Assembly (NCBI GenBank): GCA_016219235.1 | Contig: JACRBO010000720.1 | Span: forward strand, 1-9,065 | DNA length: 9,065 nt | Source: Chloroflexota bacterium | GTDB lineage: Bacteria; Chloroflexota; Anaerolineae; Fen-1058 | Direction: 5' to 3' | Part shown: in pieces, positions 1 through 6,197 of the stretch | How positions within the stretch are numbered: position 1 is the first letter of the stretch | Layout of the letters: each line of letters opens with the position of its first letter | Notes under the pieces: model-generated | The model's database searches: none | What the model was told of the DNA's origin: nothing | The model's input: only the letters and a program-made list of their open reading frames with translations | Translations under genes and position numbers: made by a program

Positions 1-424
1 AAATCTCACCCATGTCGTTGAGGATTGTGCCTTCGCCGGCGCGGTCGCCTGTTTCGCGGCGAATTGCCAGGGCCTGCTGAAAGTATTCTAATGCCAGTTG
101 AGTCTGACCGAGTGCGACCTGCACCCGTCCGATGTTGTGGAGAGTTGTGCCTTCGCCGGCGCGGTCGCGGACTTCACCGCGAATAGCCAGCGCCTGATGA
201 TAGGCGTCAAGCGCTTCGGGCAGCTGGCCGCGCGCCTGATAGACCTCACCGATGTAGTTGAGCGTGGCACCCTCGCCAGAGCGGTCACCATACTTCGCAT
301 CACGAAAGATGCACAGTGCCTGCTGGTAAGCGTCGAGCGCTTCTGGCAGCTGGCCGCGCGCGCGATAGACTTCGCCGATGTTGTTGAGGACTGCGCCCTC
401 GCGAGAGAGGTCGCCGTGATGTGC
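1..424 (-). pseudogene. In-frame continuation of the TPR array downstream of the TAG, 3' end outside window
   Basis: Reading on in the same frame after the TAG gives over three more TPR units with no further stop: AHHGDLSREGAVLNNIGEVY, RARGQLPEALDAYQQAL, then DRSGEGATLNYIGEVYQ, then DRAGEGTTLHNIGRVQVALG, and a partial unit ending INDMGEI-like (LNDMGEI) at position 2. The stop aligns with the Asp/Glu of the R-[DE]-A joint seen in the neighbouring repeats (RDAEHGD, RDAKYGD, REAVDRD); one G-to-T change of a GAG would create it. No plausible ATG with a ribosome binding site follows the stop, so independent translation looks unlikely. A sequencing error is the main alternative. Confidence 0.7.
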
Positions 425-1153
425 CTAACGCAGAAAGACCAGCGCCTGCTGATACGTGTCGAGTGCTTCCTGTAGCTGGCCGCGCGTGTAGTAAATCGCG
501 CCGATATGGTTGAGGATCAGGCTTTCGCCGGAGCGATTGACCCCGTCACGGTCAACGGCTTCCCGGATGATGGCTAATGCCTGTTGGAAAGTATGGAGTG
601 CTTCAGGCAGCTGACCGCGCGCGCGATACACCTCGCCGATACGGGTAAGGGTCGCGCCCTCGCCGGAGCGATCGCCGTGCTCTGCATCGCGCTGGATGAC
701 CAGCGCCTGCCGGTAAAAATCGAGGGCCGTCGCCAGCTGGCCGCGCAACTGATAGATCGCGCCGATATTGTTGAGAATCAGGCCTTCGCCAGAGCGGTGG
801 CCCGCACCTCTCGTAATAACCAGCGCCTGCCGGTAGAAATCGAACGCAGTTGCCAGCTGGCCGCGCGACTGATAGATCGCGCCGAGATGGTTGAGGGCCA
901 GGCCCACAGCCGAGTAGTCGTCCAGTTCACGCCAGATGGCCAACGCCTGTCGATAGGTGTTGAGCGCGTTGTCCAGCTGGCCGAGGTCGTGATAGATGCT
1001 GCCGACGCGATTGAGGATCGCGCCTTCGTCACGGCGATTACCTGCTCTGTGTCCGATGGCGCTGAGCGCTTGCTGGTAAGCGTAAAGCGCCACGAGGGGT
1101 TGGCCGCGCGCCTCATACAGCTCACCGATACTGCCCAGGATCGTGCCCGCACT
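1..1153 (-). repeat. Tandem TPR-coding repeats of 120-135 bp
   Basis: The GQL-coding site (plus-strand CAGCTGGCC and variants) recurs at 101, 221, 347, 473, 608, 734, 854 and 974: spacings 120, 126, 126, 135, 126, 120 and 120, all multiples of three. DNA similarity between units is high, consistent with expansion by unequal crossing-over. The array runs out of the window at position 1 and passes through the TAG at 425 without a change of frame. Confidence 0.85.
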
Positions 1154-1504
1154 GACACGATCGTCGACTTTGCGAGCGGCAGCAAGTTCTTGCTGATAAC
1201 GGATCAACTCTGGATCGACGCCCCTCCCGTCGCCGGTGGTTGCGTCGGCTAAATCGTTGGCCGCTGGATCGGCGCCATCGCTGCCGGTCGTGTCGGTTAA
1301 ATCGTTGATCGCCGGATCGGCGCCATCGCTGCCGGTCGTGTCGGTTAAATCGTTGATCGCCGGATCGGCGCCACCGCTGCCGGTGGTGTCGGCTAAATCG
1401 CCGGCTGTCGCGTCGGCTAAATCGTTGATCGCTGGATCGGCGCTACCGCTGCCGGTGGTGTCGGCTAAATCGCTGGCTGTCGCGTCGGCTAAATCGCTGG
1501 ACAT
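425..1504 (-). CDS. TPR-repeat protein with octapeptide-repeat N-terminus, ended by a TAG inside the TPR array
   Basis: Probable cytoplasmic protein-protein interaction scaffold; no signal peptide or membrane segment. From the ATG at 1504, the N-terminal ~90 residues are an Asp/Ala/Thr-rich array of 8-residue units (DLADATAS, DLADTTGS, GGADPAIN and variants). Next comes a short link (VDPELIRYQQELAAARKVDD) and then six TPRs of 40-45 residues of the kinesin-light-chain/TPR_12 type, consensus LN-x-IG-x-[IV]Y-x-x-RGQL-x-x-AL-x-x-[YF]-[QR]QAL. Each has a DR-SGEG-like joint. The frame stops at TAG (425-427) right after QQALVFLR, in the middle of the repeat pattern. The next codons continue the array in the same frame to the window edge, so this is either a truncated product or the 5' part of a gene broken by one nonsense change. 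No enzymatic domain is visible; in this protein class one may lie beyond the window. Partner and function are unknown. Confidence 0.75.
   Translation of the reverse strand: MSSDLADATASDLADTTGSGSADPAINDLADATAGDLADTTGSGGADPAINDLTDTTGSDGADPAINDLTDTTGSDGADPAANDLADATTGDGRGVDPELIRYQQELAAARKVDDRVSAGTILGSIGELYEARGQPLVALYAYQQALSAIGHRAGNRRDEGAILNRVGSIYHDLGQLDNALNTYRQALAIWRELDDYSAVGLALNHLGAIYQSRGQLATAFDFYRQALVITRGAGHRSGEGLILNNIGAIYQLRGQLATALDFYRQALVIQRDAEHGDRSGEGATLTRIGEVYRARGQLPEALHTFQQALAIIREAVDRDGVNRSGESLILNHIGAIYYTRGQLQEALDTYQQALVFLR
1232..1495 (-). repeat. 24-bp minisatellite encoding octapeptide repeats
   Basis: Eleven units of 24 bp, each coding 8 residues (DLADATAS-, DLADTTGS- and GSADPAIN-type). 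The plus-strand marker TAAATCG recurs at 1250, 1298, 1346, 1394, 1418, 1466 and 1490, spacings of 48 or 24 bp. Two adjacent 48-bp copies (from about 1273) are almost identical. Period and length keep the frame, so copy-number change would lengthen or shorten a probably disordered acidic N-terminal arm without a frameshift. Confidence 0.85.
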
Positions 1505-1508
1505 GGTG

Positions 1509-1514
1509 CACCTT
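1509..1514 (-). promoter_or_regulatory. Ribosome binding site that fixes the TPR gene start at 1504
   Basis: AAGGTG on the minus strand ends 4 nt before an ATG at 1504. The alternative GTG at 1519 lies upstream of this site, has no Shine-Dalgarno of its own and would leave a leader of only a few nt from the TATAAT-derived start. The ATG is therefore the better start. Confidence 0.7.
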
Positions 1515-1533
1515 ATCACGTTAGATGGGCACG

Positions 1534-1539
1534 ATTATA
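1534..1539 (-). promoter_or_regulatory. TATAAT -10 box of the TPR gene
   Basis: Perfect TATAAT on the minus strand in a GC-rich background, with a predicted start site near 1527 and a leader of about 23 nt to the ATG at 1504. The -35 region (about 1557-1562, TTCATT) matches TTGACA poorly. It places the TPR gene in a transcription unit separate from the filament cluster. Confidence 0.5.
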
Positions 1540-1628
1540 CTATCGAACGCAGGGAGAATGAACTGCCACAACCGGCGGCATATCGCCACTGGATTCTCTC
1601 GAAGGCGGGCATGGCTCTGCTTATCAGG

Positions 1629-1680
1629 TCTTCCGACTCCAGCGGGAGCGGTCACCGATAATCCCGTTCAACCCGGAAGA
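1629..1680 (-). other. Inverted repeat in the gap after the PilO-like gene
   Basis: On the minus strand TCTTCCG (1680-1674) and CGGAAGA (1635-1629) are perfect 7-bp inverted copies separated by 38 nt; an overlapping GGCTCT...AGAGCC pair lies just outside. No U-tract follows, so it is not a clear intrinsic terminator. It might still mark the 3' end of the filament operon, as the next gene has its own promoter box. The rest of the 1540-1691 gap shows nothing gene-like. Confidence 0.2.
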
Positions 1681-1691
1681 GCCAGCTTATC

Positions 1692-2825
1692 CTACGGAAT
1701 CAGCAGTTGTTGACCGGGGATAACACTCAGGTTGGTGAGGCTGTTCAGTTGAATGATGGCTTGCTGAGTGGCCCCAAACATCTGCGCGATGGAGGCCAGC
1801 GTATCGCCGGGCTGGACGACGTAGATGCCGCGCGCAACGGGCGTGGGTGCTTGCAAGAGATTGCGCAGCGCCACGGTCGCTTCGCCGCCGTTTGGATTGG
1901 CTTGCAGCGCCAGGGTGAACTCGCGCCTGGCCCCTTCAATATCGCCGCGATTTTGCAGCTGATACCCGAAGTTGACGTGCGCCGCGTACAACTTCGTCGG
2001 CATGTCGGGATACGCGGGGTTGATGGTGAGAATTTGTTGAATCACCGGAATGGCCGCGCCCCAATCTTGTGCCGCCCACAAACCGTCCAACGCTGTGACT
2101 AACTGCGTCAACACATCCGCGGTCGGAACAGGATTGCCCGGTGACGCGGCGGTGGGCACTTCGATCGGTTGGCCGGCTGTCGGCGTGGTGGACGGCAGCG
2201 GGCTGTCAACAGTCGTCCCCGGCGGCACGGCTTGCTCCGGCGCATATGGCGAAGTGTACAGCGTCAGATCGATCAGCAGATTGGCGAAGACTTCACTGCG
2301 CGTGATTGTCACCGTATTCAGCGCCACACCTTTCACCGTCGTTTCACCCAGCGAGGCCAGATAGCGCACCAGATCATACGGCTGCCCTTGCACGCGCAGC
2401 CGCGCCGTCGTCGAGGTGAACAGCGGCTTGGGTCCCTGCGCGGGCAGCACCTCCGTTTGAAAATCCACGATGGCGACGCCCAGTCCGCTCGCTTTTTGAT
2501 ACAGCCCATCGACGATGCGGCTGGCCTGATAGTCCGGCAGGAACACGCCTAACGATTGCGTCAGTGCCGTCTGCGCATCGACCAATTGCTGTTGCAGATC
2601 AGCGGGCGACACCGCTTGCTGGCTCTGCGCCTTCGCCAGATTCTGACGCGCATCGGCCAGATCAGTGGCGGCTTCGCCGCGAGCGCGCACGCCAGGCAAG
2701 ATCGACGTGGTCAGGAAGATCAAGAAGCTTAGTACCAAGACCGCGATGAACACGACGGCCAGCACCATGGGCCGGTTTTGGCTTAATTGATCGCGCAGAT
2801 TGGCCGGCAGGGCGGGCAGTTTCAT
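1692..2825 (-). CDS. PilO-like pilus alignment protein fused to TPRs and a C-terminal LysM domain
   Basis: Inferred partner of the PilN-like protein. Residues 19-41 are a membrane helix, 48-92 a coiled-coil (ARGEAATDLADARQNLAKAQ), and 95-193 an alpha/beta domain of PilO type (LPDYQASRIVDGLYQKASGL, LRVQGQPYDLVRYLASLGE, VKGVALNTVTI, LLIDLTLYTSPY). A Pro/Thr linker (194-236) leads to two TPR-like units (about 237-325, with WGAAIPVIQQILTINP and GDIEGARREFTLALQANP) and a LysM domain (333-377, YVVQPGDTLASIAQMFGA) that ends in GQQLLIP at the stop. Canonical PilO proteins stop after the alpha/beta domain, so the TPR-LysM extension adds a predicted peptidoglycan- or glycan-binding end. The ATG overlaps the upstream TGA as ATGA (2822-2825), indicating translational coupling and near-equal expression with the PilN-like protein. 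LysM is certain; PilO is based on domain pattern and gene order. Confidence 0.78.
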   Translation of the reverse strand: MKLPALPANLRDQLSQNRPMVLAVVFIAVLVLSFLIFLTTSILPGVRARGEAATDLADARQNLAKAQSQQAVSPADLQQQLVDAQTALTQSLGVFLPDYQASRIVDGLYQKASGLGVAIVDFQTEVLPAQGPKPLFTSTTARLRVQGQPYDLVRYLASLGETTVKGVALNTVTITRSEVFANLLIDLTLYTSPYAPEQAVPPGTTVDSPLPSTTPTAGQPIEVPTAASPGNPVPTADVLTQLVTALDGLWAAQDWGAAIPVIQQILTINPAYPDMPTKLYAAHVNFGYQLQNRGDIEGARREFTLALQANPNGGEATVALRNLLQAPTPVARGIYVVQPGDTLASIAQMFGATQQAIIQLNSLTNLSVIPGQQLLIP

Positions 2826-4957
2826 GGCGCGCCTACCTTCAGTTCGACGATGATGACGAATTCGACGCCGTAGAATTCAGGTGTCGGCTGCTGGGCGATC
2901 AGCGCCCTCGATCGCGCCAGGGATCGATCGGGTGTAGGCGGCCAACCGATGGTTGGCACCAACCGGACAACGTTGATAGGCAGACGACTTGCCCCTAGTG
3001 ACGATCGAGCGCTGCCCAGTGATGAACTCGACGGCACAATCTGCAGGAACGCGGCTGGTGAGCAGGGTACAGGGGGCGCGGCGACCTCGTTGACGGTGAC
3101 AGTGTACGTCTGCCCCGGGCCGAAGAGCAGCCCGTTATTGACGATCCTGGCGACGGCCAGGCCGTCTACGGTGGAGGTGATGCACAGCATCGAGGCGTAG
3201 GCGCCGATGGGCGCGCCTTCGTAATCGTCGTTCGTAAACGCACTGCCGTCGAGCGTGGTCGTGATGACGGTGTCGACGCCCAGCGCGAGATTGGATGTTT
3301 GAACGGTGTAGAAGTGATTGAGTTTGACCGGAAACATGATCTGATCGACATCGCTGCCGGGATAGAAGTTGCGCGCCTGGCTGCCGTTCACAGCGATGGG
3401 GGCGGCCACCAGCTCATCGGGTTCGTAGGCATCGCGCAGGTCTTGCGTCGGCACGGGCGTCACACCGGGTGTGACGATGGGTGTCGGCGTGTTGGGCACT
3501 GGCACGGTGGGCGTGGGCAGAAATTCTTCCAGAATGATCTGATACCGCTTGTCCGGTCCGTACTGTCCCCGATTGGTGATCCGCGCGCTGGCGATCACGT
3601 CCGAGCCGGTCACACTGAACGTGATCTCAGACGCGAGCGTGCCGGGCTTGGCGTCGTCGTTGGTGTATGTGCTGACGCCGACGACCAGCGTGAGGAAGGT
3701 GTCGACCGCAGGCGCGAGATCGGTCGTGTACACGCGATAGAAGCGGCCCGCTTTGGCTAGAAATTCCACCTGATCGAAGTCGCTGTCGGGATAGAAATTA
3801 TGCAGCTGCGGCTGCGCAATGATGATGGGCCGCGGCGCAGTCTCGTCCGGCTCGAAGGTGTCGCGCAGATCGGGCGGCAAGGTGGGTGTGGGCGTGGGTG
3901 TCGGTGTATGGGTCGGCGTGGGCGACGGGCCGGGCGTCGGCGTCAAGGTGGGCACCAGTTCTTCCGCGATCAATTGATAGCGCTTGTCCGCGCCATACTG
4001 CGCCCGGTTGGTCGTGCGGATGATGACCAGCGCATCGGCCCCGGTGTTTTGGAACGTCACTTCCGAAGCCAGCGTGCCGGCTTTGGCATCGTCGTTGACG
4101 TAGGCTTTGTCGCCGACACTGACGCTGAGAAAAGTATCGACGCCGGGCGCTAGATCAGCGGTGGTGATGCGATAGAAACGGCCGCTTTTGGCGAGGAACG
4201 TGGCGACATCCACATCCAGGCTGGGATAGAAGTTGTGCACCTGCGGGACGCCGATCGCGATCGGCCTGGCGAGGGCGTCGCTGTTGTCCGGCTCGAAGAG
4301 GTCGCGCGGATCGAGCGTGGCGGTGAGCGTCGCCGTGCCTGTGAGCGACACACTGGGCGTGATCGTCGGCGTGCGGGTGACGACGGGCGTGGCCAGCACG
4401 CGAATCGACTGCACGTTGACGCGATTGAAGAGCGTGCTTTGCTCCAGCGTGCGCGCGTAGTTGACCACGACATTTTGATCGACGGCGCGGCCGCTAAGCG
4501 TAACCCGGTTGTCGCCGCTGGTCAGCGATTCGATTTGCACCAGAACCGGATCGTACTGGGCGATGGCCGCCATGATGCCGGGCCAATTGGGGCGCGCGAC
4601 GTTGAGCTGTTGGTTCGCCGCGGCGATCTGCTGCGTTTGCGACTGCACGTCCGTGAGTTGAGCGGATAGCTGCTGAACGGCGGGCGCCGGTGTCGGCACG
4701 GTGTTGAGCTGATTAAGCGCGCTGTCGAGATCGGCGTTAAGGCGCTGCGTGTCGGTGCGGATGGCGTTGTTGATCAGCACCAACGGCACAAATAAGAAGA
4801 CCAGGCCCATGGCCACCAGCCACAGAATCAGCGTGCTGCGCGGCATGGATTGCAACAGATTGCGTTTCGGCGCGGGACGCCTGGAGCTCGCCGCCGGGCC
4901 GGGCGGGGGCGTGGAGGGTGTCGCTGGTTTACCGGTCTTGCCGGTCGGATTACCCAT
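2822..4957 (-). CDS. PilN-like pilus alignment protein with three inserted PPC-type domains
   Basis: Inferred inner-membrane bitopic protein of the PilN class, which in type IV pilus machines links cytoplasmic and extracytoplasmic parts with PilO. Visible order: Pro-rich cytoplasmic tail (1-41), membrane helix (about 42-63), Gln/Leu-rich coiled-coil (64-120), then a PilN-like alpha/beta segment (121-190: WPGIMAAIAQYDPVLVQIES, VTLSGRAVDQ, YARTLEQSTLFNRVNVQSI). Three PPC-type beta-sandwich repeats follow at about 219-334, 364-480 and 508-624, each with [FY]EPD, [HR]NFYP-x-x-D-x-D, DT and NDD, separated by Thr/Pro linkers. After a Ser-rich stretch, the C-terminus EFYGVEFVIIVELKV (694-708) looks like the missing last strand of the PilN domain. 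At 711 residues it is several times the usual PilN length (about 180-220). ATG at 4957 has no clear Shine-Dalgarno, so coupling to the LCP gene is likely. No PilM-binding INLLP motif is evident. The PPC assignment is firmer than the PilN one. Confidence 0.75.
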   Translation of the reverse strand: MGNPTGKTGKPATPSTPPPGPAASSRRPAPKRNLLQSMPRSTLILWLVAMGLVFLFVPLVLINNAIRTDTQRLNADLDSALNQLNTVPTPAPAVQQLSAQLTDVQSQTQQIAAANQQLNVARPNWPGIMAAIAQYDPVLVQIESLTSGDNRVTLSGRAVDQNVVVNYARTLEQSTLFNRVNVQSIRVLATPVVTRTPTITPSVSLTGTATLTATLDPRDLFEPDNSDALARPIAIGVPQVHNFYPSLDVDVATFLAKSGRFYRITTADLAPGVDTFLSVSVGDKAYVNDDAKAGTLASEVTFQNTGADALVIIRTTNRAQYGADKRYQLIAEELVPTLTPTPGPSPTPTHTPTPTPTPTLPPDLRDTFEPDETAPRPIIIAQPQLHNFYPDSDFDQVEFLAKAGRFYRVYTTDLAPAVDTFLTLVVGVSTYTNDDAKPGTLASEITFSVTGSDVIASARITNRGQYGPDKRYQIILEEFLPTPTVPVPNTPTPIVTPGVTPVPTQDLRDAYEPDELVAAPIAVNGSQARNFYPGSDVDQIMFPVKLNHFYTVQTSNLALGVDTVITTTLDGSAFTNDDYEGAPIGAYASMLCITSTVDGLAVARIVNNGLLFGPGQTYTVTVNEVAAPPVPCSPAAFLQIVPSSSSLGSARSSLGASRLPINVVRLVPTIGWPPTPDRSLARSRALIAQQPTPEFYGVEFVIIVELKVGAP
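3086..4303 (-). repeat. Three tandem PPC-type domain repeats within the PilN-like gene
   Basis: Three coding repeats of about 115 residues at 4303-3956, 3868-3518 and 3436-3086. Each follows the same order: DLF/RD-[FY]EPD, NFYP, D-x-D, FY-x-x-x-T-x-[DN]LA, VDT, NDD, and a closing YQLI-like strand. The first two are close to each other (shared GTLASE, DAK, TNR, QYG and DKRYQ), suggesting recent duplication; the third is more divergent and lacks the DKRYQ signature. The linker between copies 1 and 2 is a run of Thr-Pro dipeptides. PPC domains are known on secreted and surface proteins, where they act in adhesion, glycan contact or secretion. Confidence 0.85.
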
Positions 4958-4980
4958 GGCAATTTATGCTACCACATCCC

Positions 4981-6156
4981 TTACGGAATGATCAATTGTT
5001 GCCCGGCCTGGATGTCGTCGCTGAGCAGGCCGTTGGCGGCCTTCAAATCATCCAGCGACACGCCAAAGCGATTGGACAGCGAGAACAACGTATCACCCAT
5101 TTGAACGGTATACGTTTGAAGCGTGCCGGAGAAGATGTGTGTCGCGCCGGGGGTGGGCGTGGTCGCCACGGCTGCGCCTGCGCCAGCCAGATAAGCGTGC
5201 AGCTGCTGCGTCACATCGGGCTTAAGCACCAGCGCATCCTGCGGCGGAACGGTGTCCACGTGCAGCGCCAAAACCATCTCGGGTGTGACCGTCATCAACC
5301 GGATGCGGCCGGGATCGATCTGCGCGCCGAGCTGCGCCAGCTGAACGATTTGCTCCAGTGTCAGGTTGGTCTTGATCGATTCACCCAATGTTTGGAAGAT
5401 CGGGCCGGCTTGCGTCAACAACTGCACCAGCAAATCGCCTTGCGTCAACTTGTCACGCACGGCCATGATCACTTGCTGCTGCCGCTGCATGCGATCGAAG
5501 TCGCCCATCACGTCGTGGCGGGTGCGCGCGTACTTCAAGGCCAGCCGTCCGTCCAGGTGAATGCGCCCGGCCGGAATGTACAACGGCTCGTAGCCGTAAC
5601 CGGAATCGGGGTAGAGCGGATCATCGATCGGATACGGCACATCCACGTCGATGCCGCCGATGAGATCGATCAATTTTTCAAAGGCCGTGAAGTTGACGCG
5701 CACGTAATACTGCATCGGCACGTTCAACGCGGCCTGCACCGTGGCCTGCGCCAGCGCCGGGCCGCCGCCGGGATATTCTTCCACATCGCCTAAAAAGTGC
5801 GCGGTATTGATTTTGCCCTGTTGTTCGAGGCCGGGGATGTTGACCCACAGATCGCGCGGGATGGACAACCCGGCGGCCGTCAACGCCACGGGATCGATCG
5901 TGACGGCGATCAACGTGTCGGTGCGCCACGGCCCCGATTGGCTCTCGCGCTCGTCGATGCCCAGCACCAGCAGTGAGATGTGCGCGGCCCCGGACCATTG
6001 CGGCAGACGGGTGGCGGCCGGCTCCAGCGCCAGCACATCAAAGTCGCGGGTCGTGGCGCGGGTGGTGTTAAAGACGGCGATGGCGGCCAGCCCTGTAACG
6101 ATCATGCCGGCGACCCACAGTAAGGCGGCAGACGACGATTTTTGGCGTGACGACAT
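4981..6156 (-). CDS. LCP (LytR-CpsA-Psr) family glycopolymer transferase with C-terminal LysM domain
   Basis: Probable phosphotransferase that moves undecaprenyl-linked glycopolymers onto peptidoglycan or another surface acceptor, outside the membrane. Residues 10-29 form one membrane anchor with cytoplasmic N-terminus. The LCP domain spans about 58-300, and the residues known from Cps2A structures are all present with matching spacing: D68 in LVLGIDER, D80 in WRTDT, R101 in IPRDLW, R211 and R213 in KYARTRHD, and Q227 in RMQRQQQ. KINTAH and LIGGIDVDVP are also typical. A linker with TTPTPG leads to a LysM domain (346-391: YTVQMGDTLFSLSNRFGVSL to the final GQQLIIP), which should bind N-acetylglucosamine-containing glycan. 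The LysM replaces the LytR_C domain found on many LCP proteins. ATG at 6156 has GGGAG 8 nt upstream. Stop is 23 nt before the PilN-like gene, suggesting co-transcription. Its place inside a pilus cluster is unusual. Confidence 0.92.
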   Translation of the reverse strand: MSSRQKSSSAALLWVAGMIVTGLAAIAVFNTTRATTRDFDVLALEPAATRLPQWSGAAHISLLVLGIDERESQSGPWRTDTLIAVTIDPVALTAAGLSIPRDLWVNIPGLEQQGKINTAHFLGDVEEYPGGGPALAQATVQAALNVPMQYYVRVNFTAFEKLIDLIGGIDVDVPYPIDDPLYPDSGYGYEPLYIPAGRIHLDGRLALKYARTRHDVMGDFDRMQRQQQVIMAVRDKLTQGDLLVQLLTQAGPIFQTLGESIKTNLTLEQIVQLAQLGAQIDPGRIRLMTVTPEMVLALHVDTVPPQDALVLKPDVTQQLHAYLAGAGAAVATTPTPGATHIFSGTLQTYTVQMGDTLFSLSNRFGVSLDDLKAANGLLSDDIQAGQQLIIP

Positions 6157-6164
6157 TCAGCTAA

Positions 6165-6185
6165 CTCCCAGGCGATATGCCTGAG
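6165..6185 (-). promoter_or_regulatory. Short hairpin overlapping the Shine-Dalgarno of the LCP gene
   Basis: On the minus strand CTCAGGC (6185-6179) and GCCTGGG (6173-6167) form a 7-bp stem with one G-U pair around a 5-nt loop ATATC. The second arm overlaps the GGGAG ribosome binding site (6169-6165), which sits 8 nt before the ATG at 6156. There is no U-tract, so this is not an intrinsic terminator. In RNA reading through from upstream, the hairpin could reduce access to the site; RNA starting near 6180 would lack most of the first arm. The structure is visible; its regulatory role is inference. Confidence 0.35.
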
Positions 6186-6186
6186 A

Positions 6187-6195
6187 ATTATAGCA
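6187..6195 (-). promoter_or_regulatory. Extended -10 element (TGCTATAAT) upstream of the LCP gene
   Basis: Perfect TATAAT hexamer on the minus strand with a TG one base upstream, the extended -10 arrangement of sigma-70-type promoters. It lies in the 41-nt gap directly after the prepilin peptidase stop. No convincing -35 is seen at 16-18 bp spacing, which extended -10 promoters can tolerate. Predicted transcription start is near 6180, about 24 nt ahead of the LCP ATG. Suggests the LCP gene and the PilN/PilO-like genes can be transcribed independently of the upstream genes. Confidence 0.5.
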
Positions 6196-6197
6196 TG

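Noticed and set aside
584..1252. 222-codon plus-strand open frame opposite the TPR array
   Set aside because: It is antisense to the TPR repeats and repeats with the same period; the minus-strand frame has clear TPR signatures, its own TATAAT and a Shine-Dalgarno. Repetition keeps the opposite frame open.
1232..1495. Direct repeats considered as a CRISPR array
   Set aside because: The 24-bp units are contiguous with no unique spacers, and they code in frame for octapeptides.
1517..1519. GTG as start of the TPR gene
   Set aside because: The ATG five codons later has a well-placed AAGGTG, which the GTG lacks.
3880..3960. GT-rich low-complexity stretch on the plus strand
   Set aside because: It encodes the Thr-Pro linker between PPC domains 1 and 2; no separate element is needed to explain it.
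4250..4265. 16-bp perfect palindrome GCCGATCGCGATCGGC
   Set aside because: It lies inside the PilN-like coding region and is explained by codons for a Pro-Ile-Ala-Ile-Gly stretch; no second copy or operator context was seen.
4918..5793. 291-codon plus-strand open frame over the LCP gene
   Set aside because: The opposite strand has every LCP active-site residue and a LysM domain; the plus-strand product is His/Gln/Arg-rich and resembles no family, as expected of a GC-rich shadow frame.
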